Counted from the stretch's first letter, positions 53,444 to 61,743 are shown. The stretch: 64,000 nucleotides of DNA from JALOOX01 sp964557955 (GCA_964557955.1 CAZLCS010000008.1:62001-126000), one strand, 5' to 3'. A program made the numbers and translations. The notes: generated by a model not told the origin, from the sequence alone.

Positions 53444-53460
53444 TGGCAAAGGTTGTGCCA
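53444..53460 (-). promoter_or_regulatory. Strong sigma-54 promoter inside the signalling island
   Basis: The minus strand reads TGGCACAACCTTTGCC: an exact TGGCAC, five bases, then TTGC. GG and GC are 10 bases apart. It points toward the pseudo-receiver and all genes down to 46575. The upstream gene in the island encodes a sigma-54 activator, a plausible regulator. Confidence 0.75.
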
Positions 53461-53578
53461 TATTGCACTTTGTTTGCGCAAGCGGGTTTACACGGAGGAA
53501 GATGCGAGGAAAGGAATGAGTGATTCGTTATGATACAAATTGAAACTTCCGTAGTGGATGAATTCGAAACATTATGAA

Positions 53579-54247
53579 TCAAATCGCCACTGTCTTCCGG
53601 GCGAACACCAGGGAAAACCCTGCCCCCTCCTCCCAGGCAACTCTGCCCTGGAGGCGCCCCATGACCCCCTGGAGCTCCTGCCACTCCATCGAGCTCTCCA
53701 CGGCAGTCCGAAGATCGGCATCTACTGCAGGGTCTCCGCTCCAGGACACCTTCAGCATCGGCTCAGGATCCGACACCACCGTCCCCAAAACCACACTCCC
53801 CGATGCAAGATGGTTCCAGCAGCATTCATAAGCCTTGAAGATGCTCAGGAGGACCTTGACCGGACTGCTCAAAACCATAGGGGGCTTTTCCGCCATTGCT
53901 GCCGTGAGCGTCACCCCCTTTATCCGCGCAAAGCGTTCAGCCAGCAGACAAACCTGCTCCACCATCTCATTCAGATCCACCTGTGCCAATGAGTGATCCG
54001 GACTGTGGGCGAACCGATTCATCCTCGAAGACAGATCCACTCCGCGGGAAATCTGATCCAGGATTGTCTTGATCCCACGCTCGAATCTCGGCTGATGGGG
54101 AAAGGCTCCCTCGGGCGTCATGGCCAGAAGGTCCTCCATCAAGCCGGCCGTCTCCTTCACGATGGCAAGAACATTCTTGAGCTCATGGGTGAAACCCGCC
54201 GCCACTCGCCCGAAAAAGCGAAGCTCGCGATCCTCTTCGTGATCCAT
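53579..54247 (-). CDS. Histidine kinase-like protein lacking an ATP site
   Basis: A 222-residue soluble protein. The start at 54247 has a G-rich ribosome site. The first part is a HisKA-like dimer domain with a His in AAGFTHELKNVLAIV (His21). The region where the ATPase domain should be (about 115-222) has no N box (LSIFKAYECCWNHLA), no DxGxG and no GxGLGL. It cannot bind ATP in the normal way, so it probably serves as a phosphotransfer or scaffold protein between receivers. It lies between the pseudo-kinase/receiver gene and the sigma-54 promoter. Confidence 0.7.
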   Translation of the reverse strand: MDHEEDRELRFFGRVAAGFTHELKNVLAIVKETAGLMEDLLAMTPEGAFPHQPRFERGIKTILDQISRGVDLSSRMNRFAHSPDHSLAQVDLNEMVEQVCLLAERFARIKGVTLTAAMAEKPPMVLSSPVKVLLSIFKAYECCWNHLASGSVVLGTVVSDPEPMLKVSWSGDPAVDADLRTAVESSMEWQELQGVMGRLQGRVAWEEGAGFSLVFARKTVAI

Positions 54248-54274
54248 TGTCGCCCCCCCTTGAAGGCTTCTGAC

Positions 54275-54296
54275 AGGTTTCAAGTTCCAAGTTGAA
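54275..54296. repeat. Heptamer repeat, copy 4
   Basis: GGTTTCAAGTTCCAAGTTGAAG contains three degenerate units of the GTTTC heptamer family. It lies 27 bp upstream of the start of the ATP-site-less kinase gene. Confidence 0.45.
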
Positions 54297-54399
54297 GGCC
54301 GGGCTCGGCAGATCGGCACCTTCACGGTCGGAGCTGCCCACAGGGGCTTGAGGCCCCCCCGCCCACGACTTTTTCATCCGTGGTGGGCCTGCACCTGAC

Positions 54400-55632
54400 T
54401 CAAGAATCCTTCGCGCCTTTTTCCCGAAGCTTGCGATAGGCTTCCTGCATCTTGGCCGTGAGCGTTTCCATGTCCACGGGCTTTTCAAGATACGCACAGG
54501 CGCCGAGTTCCAGGCACTCGCGCTCGATCTCCTTCGACCCGTGTCCCGTGAGCACGATCACCTCCACGTTGGGGTGCTCCCGTCTCACCCGTCGCAGCAC
54601 CTCCAATCCATCGATACCGGGCATCTTTAGGTCGAGCACCATGACCTCGGGCTCCTCTTCGGCCAGGATGGACAGGGCCTCTTCCCCGTCGTAGGCCACA
54701 GCCGAACCATAATCCCGCATCTGCAGCCGTTCGGAGAGGGTCTGGACGAATTCCCGCTCATCATCCACCAGGAGCACCTTTGAAGGTAAAGGGAGATCGA
54801 AGTCGTATTTTCGGTAGATATCCGTCTTGTAGTACCCCGGCCCCACTTTCGTCTCCACGCTGCTCACACCCGGCACGGCGCCGGCGATCCGCTTGAGCTC
54901 CGACTCCAGTGCGGACAGCATGAGCACCTGCTTGTTGATGGTGATGAGCACCGCGCCGCTCCTGGCTGACACCTGGACGTTGTGGCCCGCCCCGGCCAGC
55001 TTCAGCTCCACCCGGGAAGCCAGGATGAAATCCTCGACCGCCGCCTGCGACCGGGGCGTCACCCGCAGAATATCCTTGTCGATATTCTGGCGGATCAGAT
55101 CCACCGCACCATCGACGGTCGTCTTGTCCATGGGGATCACCATGTCATAGAGCTGGGGCGCCCACGGGTCTTTCTGGTGAAACAGATGCTCCACCCAGAG
55201 CACCCGGCTTTCGTCCTCCCGAAGGATTCTTTTCTGGGCCTCCCGCTCCGAGACCCCATCCGCATCCATGGCCTGCCTCACCCGGTATTTCATGTCTGCG
55301 ATGAGGCAGATTTTGAGCACATGAGAAATATCCTTGGGGATCAGGTGGGCGGCATATCCGTGGACCACGAGGCGGTCCTGCTTCAGGGTTTCGGCCAGGG
55401 CGACCTTGACGGTGGCGAGAGATCGCGTTTTCTCGTGGGTAAATTTGTCGAAGACCGAGGCCTTGGCGGTCATGGCGCGCATCAGTCTGGCCGGGTCCGC
55501 CTGAAAGAGCCTGGCGGCTTCATCCACCAGCGCAGCATCATTCCTCAACTGATAGGCCAGGAGCTCCGTCAGCTTACGCACCACCTCGTCCGCATGGCAG
55601 TAGGATCCGCTGAAAAGGGCGATCACAGACAT
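54400..55632 (-). CDS. Pseudo-cytidylate-kinase / BON / receiver fusion
   Basis: A 410-residue protein with three parts. Residues 1-185 resemble the cytidylate-kinase-like family (IALFSGSYCHADEVVRKL at the P-loop position, LVVHGYAAHLIP, EAQKRILREDESR), but the GSGG of an active P-loop is replaced by SYCHAD. Residues 190-265 look like a BON domain (NVQVSARSGAVLITI, IAGAVPGVSSVETKV). Residues 285-410 are a full receiver (VLLVDDE, VMVLDLKMPGIDG, VLTGHGS, YLEKPVD). It may turn nucleotide or partner binding into receiver control. The gene starts 86 bp after the SulP stop. Confidence 0.8.
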   Translation of the reverse strand: MSVIALFSGSYCHADEVVRKLTELLAYQLRNDAALVDEAARLFQADPARLMRAMTAKASVFDKFTHEKTRSLATVKVALAETLKQDRLVVHGYAAHLIPKDISHVLKICLIADMKYRVRQAMDADGVSEREAQKRILREDESRVLWVEHLFHQKDPWAPQLYDMVIPMDKTTVDGAVDLIRQNIDKDILRVTPRSQAAVEDFILASRVELKLAGAGHNVQVSARSGAVLITINKQVLMLSALESELKRIAGAVPGVSSVETKVGPGYYKTDIYRKYDFDLPLPSKVLLVDDEREFVQTLSERLQMRDYGSAVAYDGEEALSILAEEEPEVMVLDLKMPGIDGLEVLRRVRREHPNVEVIVLTGHGSKEIERECLELGACAYLEKPVDMETLTAKMQEAYRKLREKGAKDS

Positions 55633-55718
55633 GATTCCATCCTTACTTTAGGGTTCTTCCCACATGTTCAGATTCACCCGCGCCATCAAACGCGCGGCTT
55701 TCGTCATGGGAACGGTCA

Positions 55719-57872
55719 TCAACGCGCGACATGTCCGTCAATGAAGCAGACGGAAAGGAGGGGACACGCACCCGCCCCACACTGGGTGTGCGCCCGGACG
55801 TGTATGGATTCCACGGCCTTCGACACCGTCGGGAAGATGTTGTCCACTCCAATTTTCTCCATGAGATGCGTTCTCTCCATCACGGCCAGGACCTTCTCAT
55901 TCAACCCGGAGAACGAAATGTCGTAGCCGGCGCTGCGCACGCGCTCCACGATCAGAGACAGCATTTCCTCTCCGGACGCGTCCATGTCGTTGATGCCGTT
56001 GCCGACGATCAGGATGTGCCGAAGCTCCGGCTTGGACTCGATGAGGTTGTTGATGGAATCCTCGAGAAAGCCGGCGTTAGCGTAGAACAACTGCCCGTCG
56101 AAACGCAAGACCGCGATGTGGCGGCACTCCTTCAGGCCGTAATCCCTCGCGCTCTTGAAGGACTGGTCCTCGCCCATGGAAAGCAGCGTCACCTTGGGCC
56201 GCATGCTCTTGTACAGGAACATGCCCAAGGAGAGCAGCACGCCGATCATGATGCCCTTGTCCAGGTGAGGCGCCGTCCAGAGGGTGGCCAGAAAGGTGAT
56301 CACGGAGAAGATGCCGTCGTATTTCTGGGCCTTCCATGCATGGATGAAACCGGAAACGTTCAGAAGGCCGATGACGGCCATCATGATGACCGCCGCCAGC
56401 ACCGACTGGGGGAGGTGATAAAGAAGCGGGGTCATGAACAGGAGTACGATCCCCACCGTCACGCTCGTGAAAACGCTCGAAAGCCCCGTCACGGCTCCCG
56501 ACTGAAGGTTGACGGCGGACCGCGAAAAGGAGCCCGAAACGGGGAAGCTCTTTCCGAACGCCCCCAGTATATTGGCGATGCCCTGCCCGATGAGCTCCTG
56601 GTTGGGGTCCAGCCTCTGCCCTGTTTTGGCGGCCATGGCCTTGGCGATGGAGATGGCCTCCATGAAGCCCAGAAGCGAAATGATGGCGGCCGTGGGCAGC
56701 AGGAACAGGATGACTTTGAGGTCGAGTTTGGGAAGCGTGAACGCCGGGAGCCCGGGGGGAACGACCCCAACCACGCTGCCCCCGCCCATCATGAAGACTG
56801 ACGATTCATCCACAGCCTTGTTGCCCACACGGATCATCCAAATCCGCCCGTCGCTCGCAGACCCCGTTGGCAGTTCCTCCCTGGGATGGAAGGACAGCTT
56901 TCCCTGTGCATCCTCAACACCCGCAAACAGGGTCTTCCTCAGAGCGGCCCGATCCTCCCTGGTCTTGCCTTTCAGTTGATCCATTCGCGTTGAAAGCAAC
57001 GTGATCTCATGCTTCAGATCCAGCACTTCCCGGGCGTACGGCCCCTGCTTTTCCTCCGCCTCCGTCAGCCTGGCCGTCAGAGCGGCCCGATCCTTTCCCA
57101 GCTGCTCCATTTCAGCCACTGCACTGTTGAAGGTCTTGATGAGCGTCTGGATCCGCTCGGACTGGATGGCGGAAAGGGGAACCTTGGCATTGTGCTCGTA
57201 GCCCATCGCCCACGAGATGACGGTCGTGATGGCAACCGCCACCAGAACGTAGGGAATCCTGCGGTCGATGCGCCGCAGCCCATACATGAGTGCGAAGGCG
57301 AGGGCTCCCAGCCCCAGGGTGGGCCAGTGTGTGTGGTTCACAGCGGCCTTGATCACCATGAAGACCGTCTCATAATGGTGCTCCGCTTCGTCCACGTAGA
57401 CGTTGAACATCTTGGAGAGCTGGGAGGTGGCGATGATGAGGGCGCCGGCGTTCGTGAAACCGTTCACGACGGGGTGTGACAAAAAATTCACCACGAGACC
57501 CAGGCGAAACACACCCAGGGCCAGCTGAAAAAGCCCCACGATGAACGCCAGGATGATGGCGTAGCCGATGAACCCCTCGCTTCCTGCGGTCGCCATGGGG
57601 CTCAGGGCCGCCGAAGTCATGAGGGAGACGATGGCCACGGGACCTGTCGCCAATTGCCGGCTGGAACCGAACAGGGCGGCCAGCATGGGCGGAAGCAGCG
57701 AGGCGTACAGACCGTAATGGACGGGCATCCCCGCCAGTTGGGCATAAGCCATGGACTGGGGGATCAGGATCAGCGCAACGGTCAAGCCGGAGATGAAATC
57801 CGCGCGCAGGGTTGCGGCGTTTATATCCTTGGCCCAGGCCATGAAAGGAAACAACACCCGAATCATGCTCAT
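55719..57872 (-). CDS. SulP-family anion permease with STAS domain and coiled-coil insert
   Basis: A 717-residue inner-membrane transporter. The core begins ISGLTVALILIPQSMAYAQL, with TGPVAIVSLM and GFTNAGALIIAT. The second half has MEAISIAKAMAAKTG and PVSGSFSRSAVN. A STAS domain closes the protein (about 570-690; AVLRFDGQLFYANAGFLED). Between two membrane segments (about 232-366) is an insert of roughly 130 residues, with a coiled coil (AEMEQLGKDRAALTARLTEA, KHEITLLSTRMDQLKGK) where other SulP proteins have about 15. It probably imports sulfate. AGGAGG precedes the start; a receiver gene lies 18 bp upstream. Confidence 0.9.
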   Translation of the reverse strand: MSMIRVLFPFMAWAKDINAATLRADFISGLTVALILIPQSMAYAQLAGMPVHYGLYASLLPPMLAALFGSSRQLATGPVAIVSLMTSAALSPMATAGSEGFIGYAIILAFIVGLFQLALGVFRLGLVVNFLSHPVVNGFTNAGALIIATSQLSKMFNVYVDEAEHHYETVFMVIKAAVNHTHWPTLGLGALAFALMYGLRRIDRRIPYVLVAVAITTVISWAMGYEHNAKVPLSAIQSERIQTLIKTFNSAVAEMEQLGKDRAALTARLTEAEEKQGPYAREVLDLKHEITLLSTRMDQLKGKTREDRAALRKTLFAGVEDAQGKLSFHPREELPTGSASDGRIWMIRVGNKAVDESSVFMMGGGSVVGVVPPGLPAFTLPKLDLKVILFLLPTAAIISLLGFMEAISIAKAMAAKTGQRLDPNQELIGQGIANILGAFGKSFPVSGSFSRSAVNLQSGAVTGLSSVFTSVTVGIVLLFMTPLLYHLPQSVLAAVIMMAVIGLLNVSGFIHAWKAQKYDGIFSVITFLATLWTAPHLDKGIMIGVLLSLGMFLYKSMRPKVTLLSMGEDQSFKSARDYGLKECRHIAVLRFDGQLFYANAGFLEDSINNLIESKPELRHILIVGNGINDMDASGEEMLSLIVERVRSAGYDISFSGLNEKVLAVMERTHLMEKIGVDNIFPTVSKAVESIHVRAHTQCGAGACPLLSVCFIDGHVAR

Positions 57873-57890
57873 TCCTCCTGATGAAGATGA

Positions 57891-58262
57891 TTAGATCGAT
57901 GAACCGACCGCGGCGCGAAGCTTCTCGATCAACTCCTCGATGCTCAGCGGCTTCATGAGGTAGTCGAAGGCCCCAAGGCGCATGCCTTCCATGCCCTCCC
58001 GGGTGGACCCGTGCCCCGTGAGGAGGATTACCTTGATGTCCGGATGGGTCCTGCGTATCGCCTGCAGCACATCCACTCCGCTCATCCCGGGCATCATGAG
58101 GTCCAGCACCACCACCCGAGGGGGATCCTTTTCGATGGATGCGAGGGCTTGTTCCCCATCCGTGGCGGTACGCGCCTTGATGCCCCGGAAGCTGAGTCGT
58201 TCCGCAAGGGCGGAGATGAACTCCTCCTCGTCATCCACCAGAAGCACTGTCCAATCCTCCAT
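57891..58262 (-). CDS. Single-domain response regulator
   Basis: A 123-residue receiver with VLLVDDEEEF, VVVLDLMMPGMSG (phospho-Asp), LLTGHGS and YLMKPLS. GGGAGGATAG precedes the start. It starts 3 bp after the stop of the dCache kinase, its probable partner, and ends 18 bp before SulP, so kinase, receiver and transporter should be made from one mRNA. Confidence 0.94.
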   Translation of the reverse strand: MEDWTVLLVDDEEEFISALAERLSFRGIKARTATDGEQALASIEKDPPRVVVLDLMMPGMSGVDVLQAIRRTHPDIKVILLTGHGSTREGMEGMRLGAFDYLMKPLSIEELIEKLRAAVGSSI

Positions 58263-58265
58263 GCA

Positions 58266-59987
58266 CTATCCTCCCACTTCTTCCTTGGCTCGCTTGGGCA
58301 AGATGACCGTCATCTTGGTGCCCTCACCCTCTTTGCTCTCCACTTCAATGGTTCCCCCGAGTTTTTTGACGATCCCATAGGTGATGGGCAGTCCCAAGCC
58401 GGTTCCGGTCCCCTTCTTGGTAGTGAAAAACGGCTCGAAGATGTGCTTGAGCGTTTCCTGGGACATGCCGCACCCGTTGTCCTCGATGGAAATAGCATTG
58501 AACTCGGCATCCCTCTCCCAGGACCGGATGGAGATGGTCCCGCCGTGCTCCACGGCCGCCATGGCGTTGTTCAGAATATTGAGCAGCACCTGCTGCAGCT
58601 GGCCGCGATCCGACGCGATCTTGGGCAGCTCAGGCTGAAGCCTCATATCCATGGTGATGTTCCGATATACCGCCTCTCTTTCGAGGAAGCTCACCGTCTC
58701 GGTCACCACCTCGTTCAGATCCAGCACTTCGATCTGAACCTCCATGCGCTTGGCAAACCCGAGAAGCCTGTGGGTGATGGACCGGCACCGATGCACCGAC
58801 TGGAGGATGGCCTTGATGAGGCCGAGAAACTTCTCCTTCTCCGGAAACGGCCCGCCATAACGGATCAGATCTTCCATGAGCCCTGCCTTCTCGTTGATGA
58901 TGGCCATGGGGTTGTTGATCTCGTGGGCCACCCCCGCCGCCAGCCTCCCGAGAGACGAAAGCTTGTGGGAATGCTCCATTTCCCGGTAGGCCGCTTCCCG
59001 CCGCTCGTCGCATTCGCGCATTCGCTTGACCAGCAGATCCGTCAGCTTGAAGACCACCAAGAAGATGGCGATGACACTGGCCAGGAAGAGGAAGAATAGC
59101 TCGCTCTTGAGCGTGTACCAGGCCCGAAGAACCTCGGCCCGCTGTTTGATGACCACGAGATTGTACGGGAATTTGGCGAAGGACGAGTAGGCCATGAGGA
59201 TGTCCCTCCCTTCCCGGTCCTTCAGCTCCACTACATTGGCCTCGTAGCTCGCCGGTGGAATGGGCAGGGCGACATGATCCAGCACATCGCCGTACCAGCG
59301 GGACTGGGTCTGCAAGACGCCCTTCTTGTTCATCAGGAAAGCATCACTCTTTGGATCGAGCCCCATGGAAGCGATGAGGTCATTGAAGCGAGCCGTGTCG
59401 ATGGTGGCCCGGAGCGTCCAGCCTTCTCCGTGCTCAGGGCTCGACTGCACTGCAATGACGATGTGGGGGAACCTCCGATAACCCAGAAAGACGTCGCTCA
59501 CGTGGCTCCCCCGAATTTTCGTCTCGTGGAACCATTCCTGCTCGGAGTAGTCCTTCCCCTTGAGCTCGTAAGGCCCCACATAGCTCACCTGAACACCCGA
59601 CGCATCGATGAGGCCCAAATCCACAAACCCCCCGAACTCGCTCTTCATGACGCGGAAAATGCGTTTCAGCTCCATCTCGTCAGCCAGCTGGTCCAGGGTA
59701 TAGGCGGAAGCGATGAAGCTGACCGCCGAGAGGCGCTCGGCAAGGAACAGCTCAAAAGAGTGCTTGGCCTTGTTGACCAGTATCCGCAGAGGGTTGACGA
59801 TCTCTTCCTTGAGCGCGGTCTGATACTGGTGATAGTTGACGGACGCCATGAGCAGCATGGGAACCACCGTCACGAAGATCATGAGGATCATCATATTCCG
59901 GCGCAGCACGTTGTAACGCTCGGGAGAATCGCCGTCTTCGTCGATGCTCAGCAGACTCAGCTTGGCAAGCCATTTTTTGGGGCTCAT
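58266..59987 (-). CDS. dCache sensor histidine kinase
   Basis: A 573-residue membrane kinase, paralogous to the one at 47512-49251. A first helix (about 31-50) is followed by a dCache sensor (about 55-285; FGGFVDLGLIDASGVQVSYV, EWFHETKIRGSHVSDVFLG), a second helix (about 295-315), and HisKA with His in AAGVAHEINNPMA. The ATPase domain has ILNNAMAAV, IEDNGCGMS and GTGTGLGLPITYG. Its start overlaps the NifX-like gene's stop (ATGA). It probably senses an extracellular anion or small acid and phosphorylates the receiver encoded next. Confidence 0.94.
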   Translation of the reverse strand: MSPKKWLAKLSLLSIDEDGDSPERYNVLRRNMMILMIFVTVVPMLLMASVNYHQYQTALKEEIVNPLRILVNKAKHSFELFLAERLSAVSFIASAYTLDQLADEMELKRIFRVMKSEFGGFVDLGLIDASGVQVSYVGPYELKGKDYSEQEWFHETKIRGSHVSDVFLGYRRFPHIVIAVQSSPEHGEGWTLRATIDTARFNDLIASMGLDPKSDAFLMNKKGVLQTQSRWYGDVLDHVALPIPPASYEANVVELKDREGRDILMAYSSFAKFPYNLVVIKQRAEVLRAWYTLKSELFFLFLASVIAIFLVVFKLTDLLVKRMRECDERREAAYREMEHSHKLSSLGRLAAGVAHEINNPMAIINEKAGLMEDLIRYGGPFPEKEKFLGLIKAILQSVHRCRSITHRLLGFAKRMEVQIEVLDLNEVVTETVSFLEREAVYRNITMDMRLQPELPKIASDRGQLQQVLLNILNNAMAAVEHGGTISIRSWERDAEFNAISIEDNGCGMSQETLKHIFEPFFTTKKGTGTGLGLPITYGIVKKLGGTIEVESKEGEGTKMTVILPKRAKEEVGG

Positions 59988-60334
59988 CCCTCCTGCCTCC
60001 CCCGATCCATCAGGATCTGCCCAGGTTGCAGCTCTCCCGCCCGGAAGCGCTCGAGCACTTCTTCACAGGGGCCAATGACCGAATCGATCACGTTCACCCT
60101 CTTCCAGACAAGATACTGAAAGTATTCTTCCTCGATCCCCCCGCAGATGACGGCTTGCACGTCCTCCGTCAGAATCATGTGACAGAGCTTCTCGGCTGAG
60201 GCCTGAGGCAGCACGAGGGTCCGTTCATCACGCACGTCCCCATGGTCACCGATGACCGCTATGAGAACCTCCGTCGTGAGGTCGAACCGCGGCGTCACGT
60301 TGGCACCATGGAGACAAATGAGAACTTTATTCAT
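59984..60334 (-). CDS. NifX/NafY-like small protein (dinitrogenase FeMo-cofactor biosynthesis family)
   Basis: A 116-residue protein. The start at 60334 overlaps the activator's stop (ATGA). It has the alpha/beta fold pattern of this family (KVLICLHGANVTPRFDLTTE, TEDVQAVICGGIEEEYFQYL, VIDSVIGPCEEVLERF). Family members bind metal clusters or small ligands; many are outside nitrogen fixation. Two cysteines (ICGG, GPCE) are available. Both flanking genes overlap it by 4 bases, tying it tightly to the activator and kinase. Its job there is unknown; a redox or ligand sensor is possible. Confidence 0.75.
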   Translation of the reverse strand: MNKVLICLHGANVTPRFDLTTEVLIAVIGDHGDVRDERTLVLPQASAEKLCHMILTEDVQAVICGGIEEEYFQYLVWKRVNVIDSVIGPCEEVLERFRAGELQPGQILMDRGRQEG

Positions 60335-61743
60335 GTGTCGATGCCATATTGCTTGAGCTTCCTCCAGAGCGTGCTGCGCCCCCAGCCGAGCAACGCGGCG
60401 GCTTTGCTTCGACGCCCCTTGGCCTTGACCATCGCCTCCAGAATCATCTTCCGCTCCACCGCAGACCAGTCCAACGAAGTCACATCGTCTCCCGTGAGCA
60501 AGGGTGCGTCCCCTCTCACCCGATCGAGGGGCTGCTGTAGCTCCGATTCCCGGCCGGCTCTCGGATCCAGCAGATAAGCCGGCAGGTGCATCGTATGGAT
60601 GTGATCGTCCTGGCAAATGGTCAGAGCATACTCCACGATGTTTTTCAGCTCTCTCACATTGCCCGGGTAAGGATAGGCCAGGAGCGCTTTCAGGGCGCGA
60701 GCCGAAAAACCCTTGACGGGCTTCTTCAGCTTGGCGGCGTAGCTCTGTAGAAAATGATCGAGGAGCAGCCGGATGTCGTCGCCGCGCTCCCTCAACGCCG
60801 GGAGCCTCAAACGGACCACGTGGAGTCGAAACAGGAGATCCTCCCGGAAACGCCCTTCGCGGACCATCTGTTCCAGGTCGCGATGGGTTGCGGCGATCAC
60901 CCGGACGTTGACCTGAAATCCCTTGGTGCTCCCCAGGGGATACACGATACGATCGTCCAGAAAAGTGAGCAGCTTTACCTGGAGGGACAGGGGCAGGTCG
61001 CCGATCTCGGTGAGGTAGAGCGTACCGTTGTGAGCCAGGCGGAAGCGCCCGGGCTTGTTCTCAACAGCCCCCGTGAACGCGCCCTTCTGGTGGCCGAACA
61101 GCTCAGACTCCAGAAGCGTTTCCGGCAGCGCCCCGCAGTTCACCTTGATGAAAGGGTCTTTGGCCCGCGGAGAGGCCTGATGAATGGCCTCGGCCACGAA
61201 GTCCTTCCCCGATCCGGTCTCCCCGGTGATGAGGACCGATGAATCCGACTGGGCAATGACGGGCAGAATCTGATAGATCCGCTCCATCTCGGGGCTGCGG
61301 CCGATGATCTGCCCGAAGCCGAAAGACTGATCCGTCTTACCGCTGAGAGAACGCAGCAACCGAATGTCTTGAACGGATTCCAGGTAGCCCACCAGTTTTC
61401 CGTGGTGGTCCCGAACGGGCGAAAAAGTCATGCGAACGGGGATCTTCTGGCGATCCCGATTGACTATATTGCCTTCGATACTGACGGGCTCGGAAATCGC
61501 CCTGTTCTGCTTGAGAGGGCAGTCTTCCAGACAGATGTTGCTCCGCAGGATGAACTCGCAGGGAATCCCCTGAGCCTCCTGCCGGTTGTAGCCCGTCAGG
61601 GCCTCCAGGGCGCGATTGATGAGCTGAATCCGCCTCCCTTTATCGACGACCGCCACACCCAGCGGAATCTCATCGAGGAGCGTGGGCAGGCTGACCGGGC
61701 TGTCGAAAAGCCCGGCGATCTGGGGAAGGGACCGAAAAACCAT
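60331..61743 (-). CDS. PAS-domain sigma-54 activator with Fis-type HTH
   Basis: A 470-residue enhancer-binding protein. A PAS domain (about 15-125; AVVDKGRRIQLINRALEALT, with SNICLEDCPLKQNR) is followed by the AAA+ domain: Walker A GETGSGKD, an intact GAFTGA, the Walker B LYLTEIGD (Thr in place of the usual Asp before Glu), and RFREDLLFRL. The C-terminal HTH_8 (RRSKAAALLGWGRSTLWRKL) is complete. The start at 61743 is the first Met after a weakly placed AGGAGG. It is the first gene of the island and may activate the sigma-54 promoter at 53444-53460. The changed Walker B residue deserves attention. Confidence 0.88.
   Translation of the reverse strand: MVFRSLPQIAGLFDSPVSLPTLLDEIPLGVAVVDKGRRIQLINRALEALTGYNRQEAQGIPCEFILRSNICLEDCPLKQNRAISEPVSIEGNIVNRDRQKIPVRMTFSPVRDHHGKLVGYLESVQDIRLLRSLSGKTDQSFGFGQIIGRSPEMERIYQILPVIAQSDSSVLITGETGSGKDFVAEAIHQASPRAKDPFIKVNCGALPETLLESELFGHQKGAFTGAVENKPGRFRLAHNGTLYLTEIGDLPLSLQVKLLTFLDDRIVYPLGSTKGFQVNVRVIAATHRDLEQMVREGRFREDLLFRLHVVRLRLPALRERGDDIRLLLDHFLQSYAAKLKKPVKGFSARALKALLAYPYPGNVRELKNIVEYALTICQDDHIHTMHLPAYLLDPRAGRESELQQPLDRVRGDAPLLTGDDVTSLDWSAVERKMILEAMVKAKGRRSKAAALLGWGRSTLWRKLKQYGIDT

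Noticed and set aside
54343..54357. GGGGC/GCCCC hairpin as a terminator after the pseudo-kinase gene
   Set aside because: The stem is only 5 bases and no T run follows.
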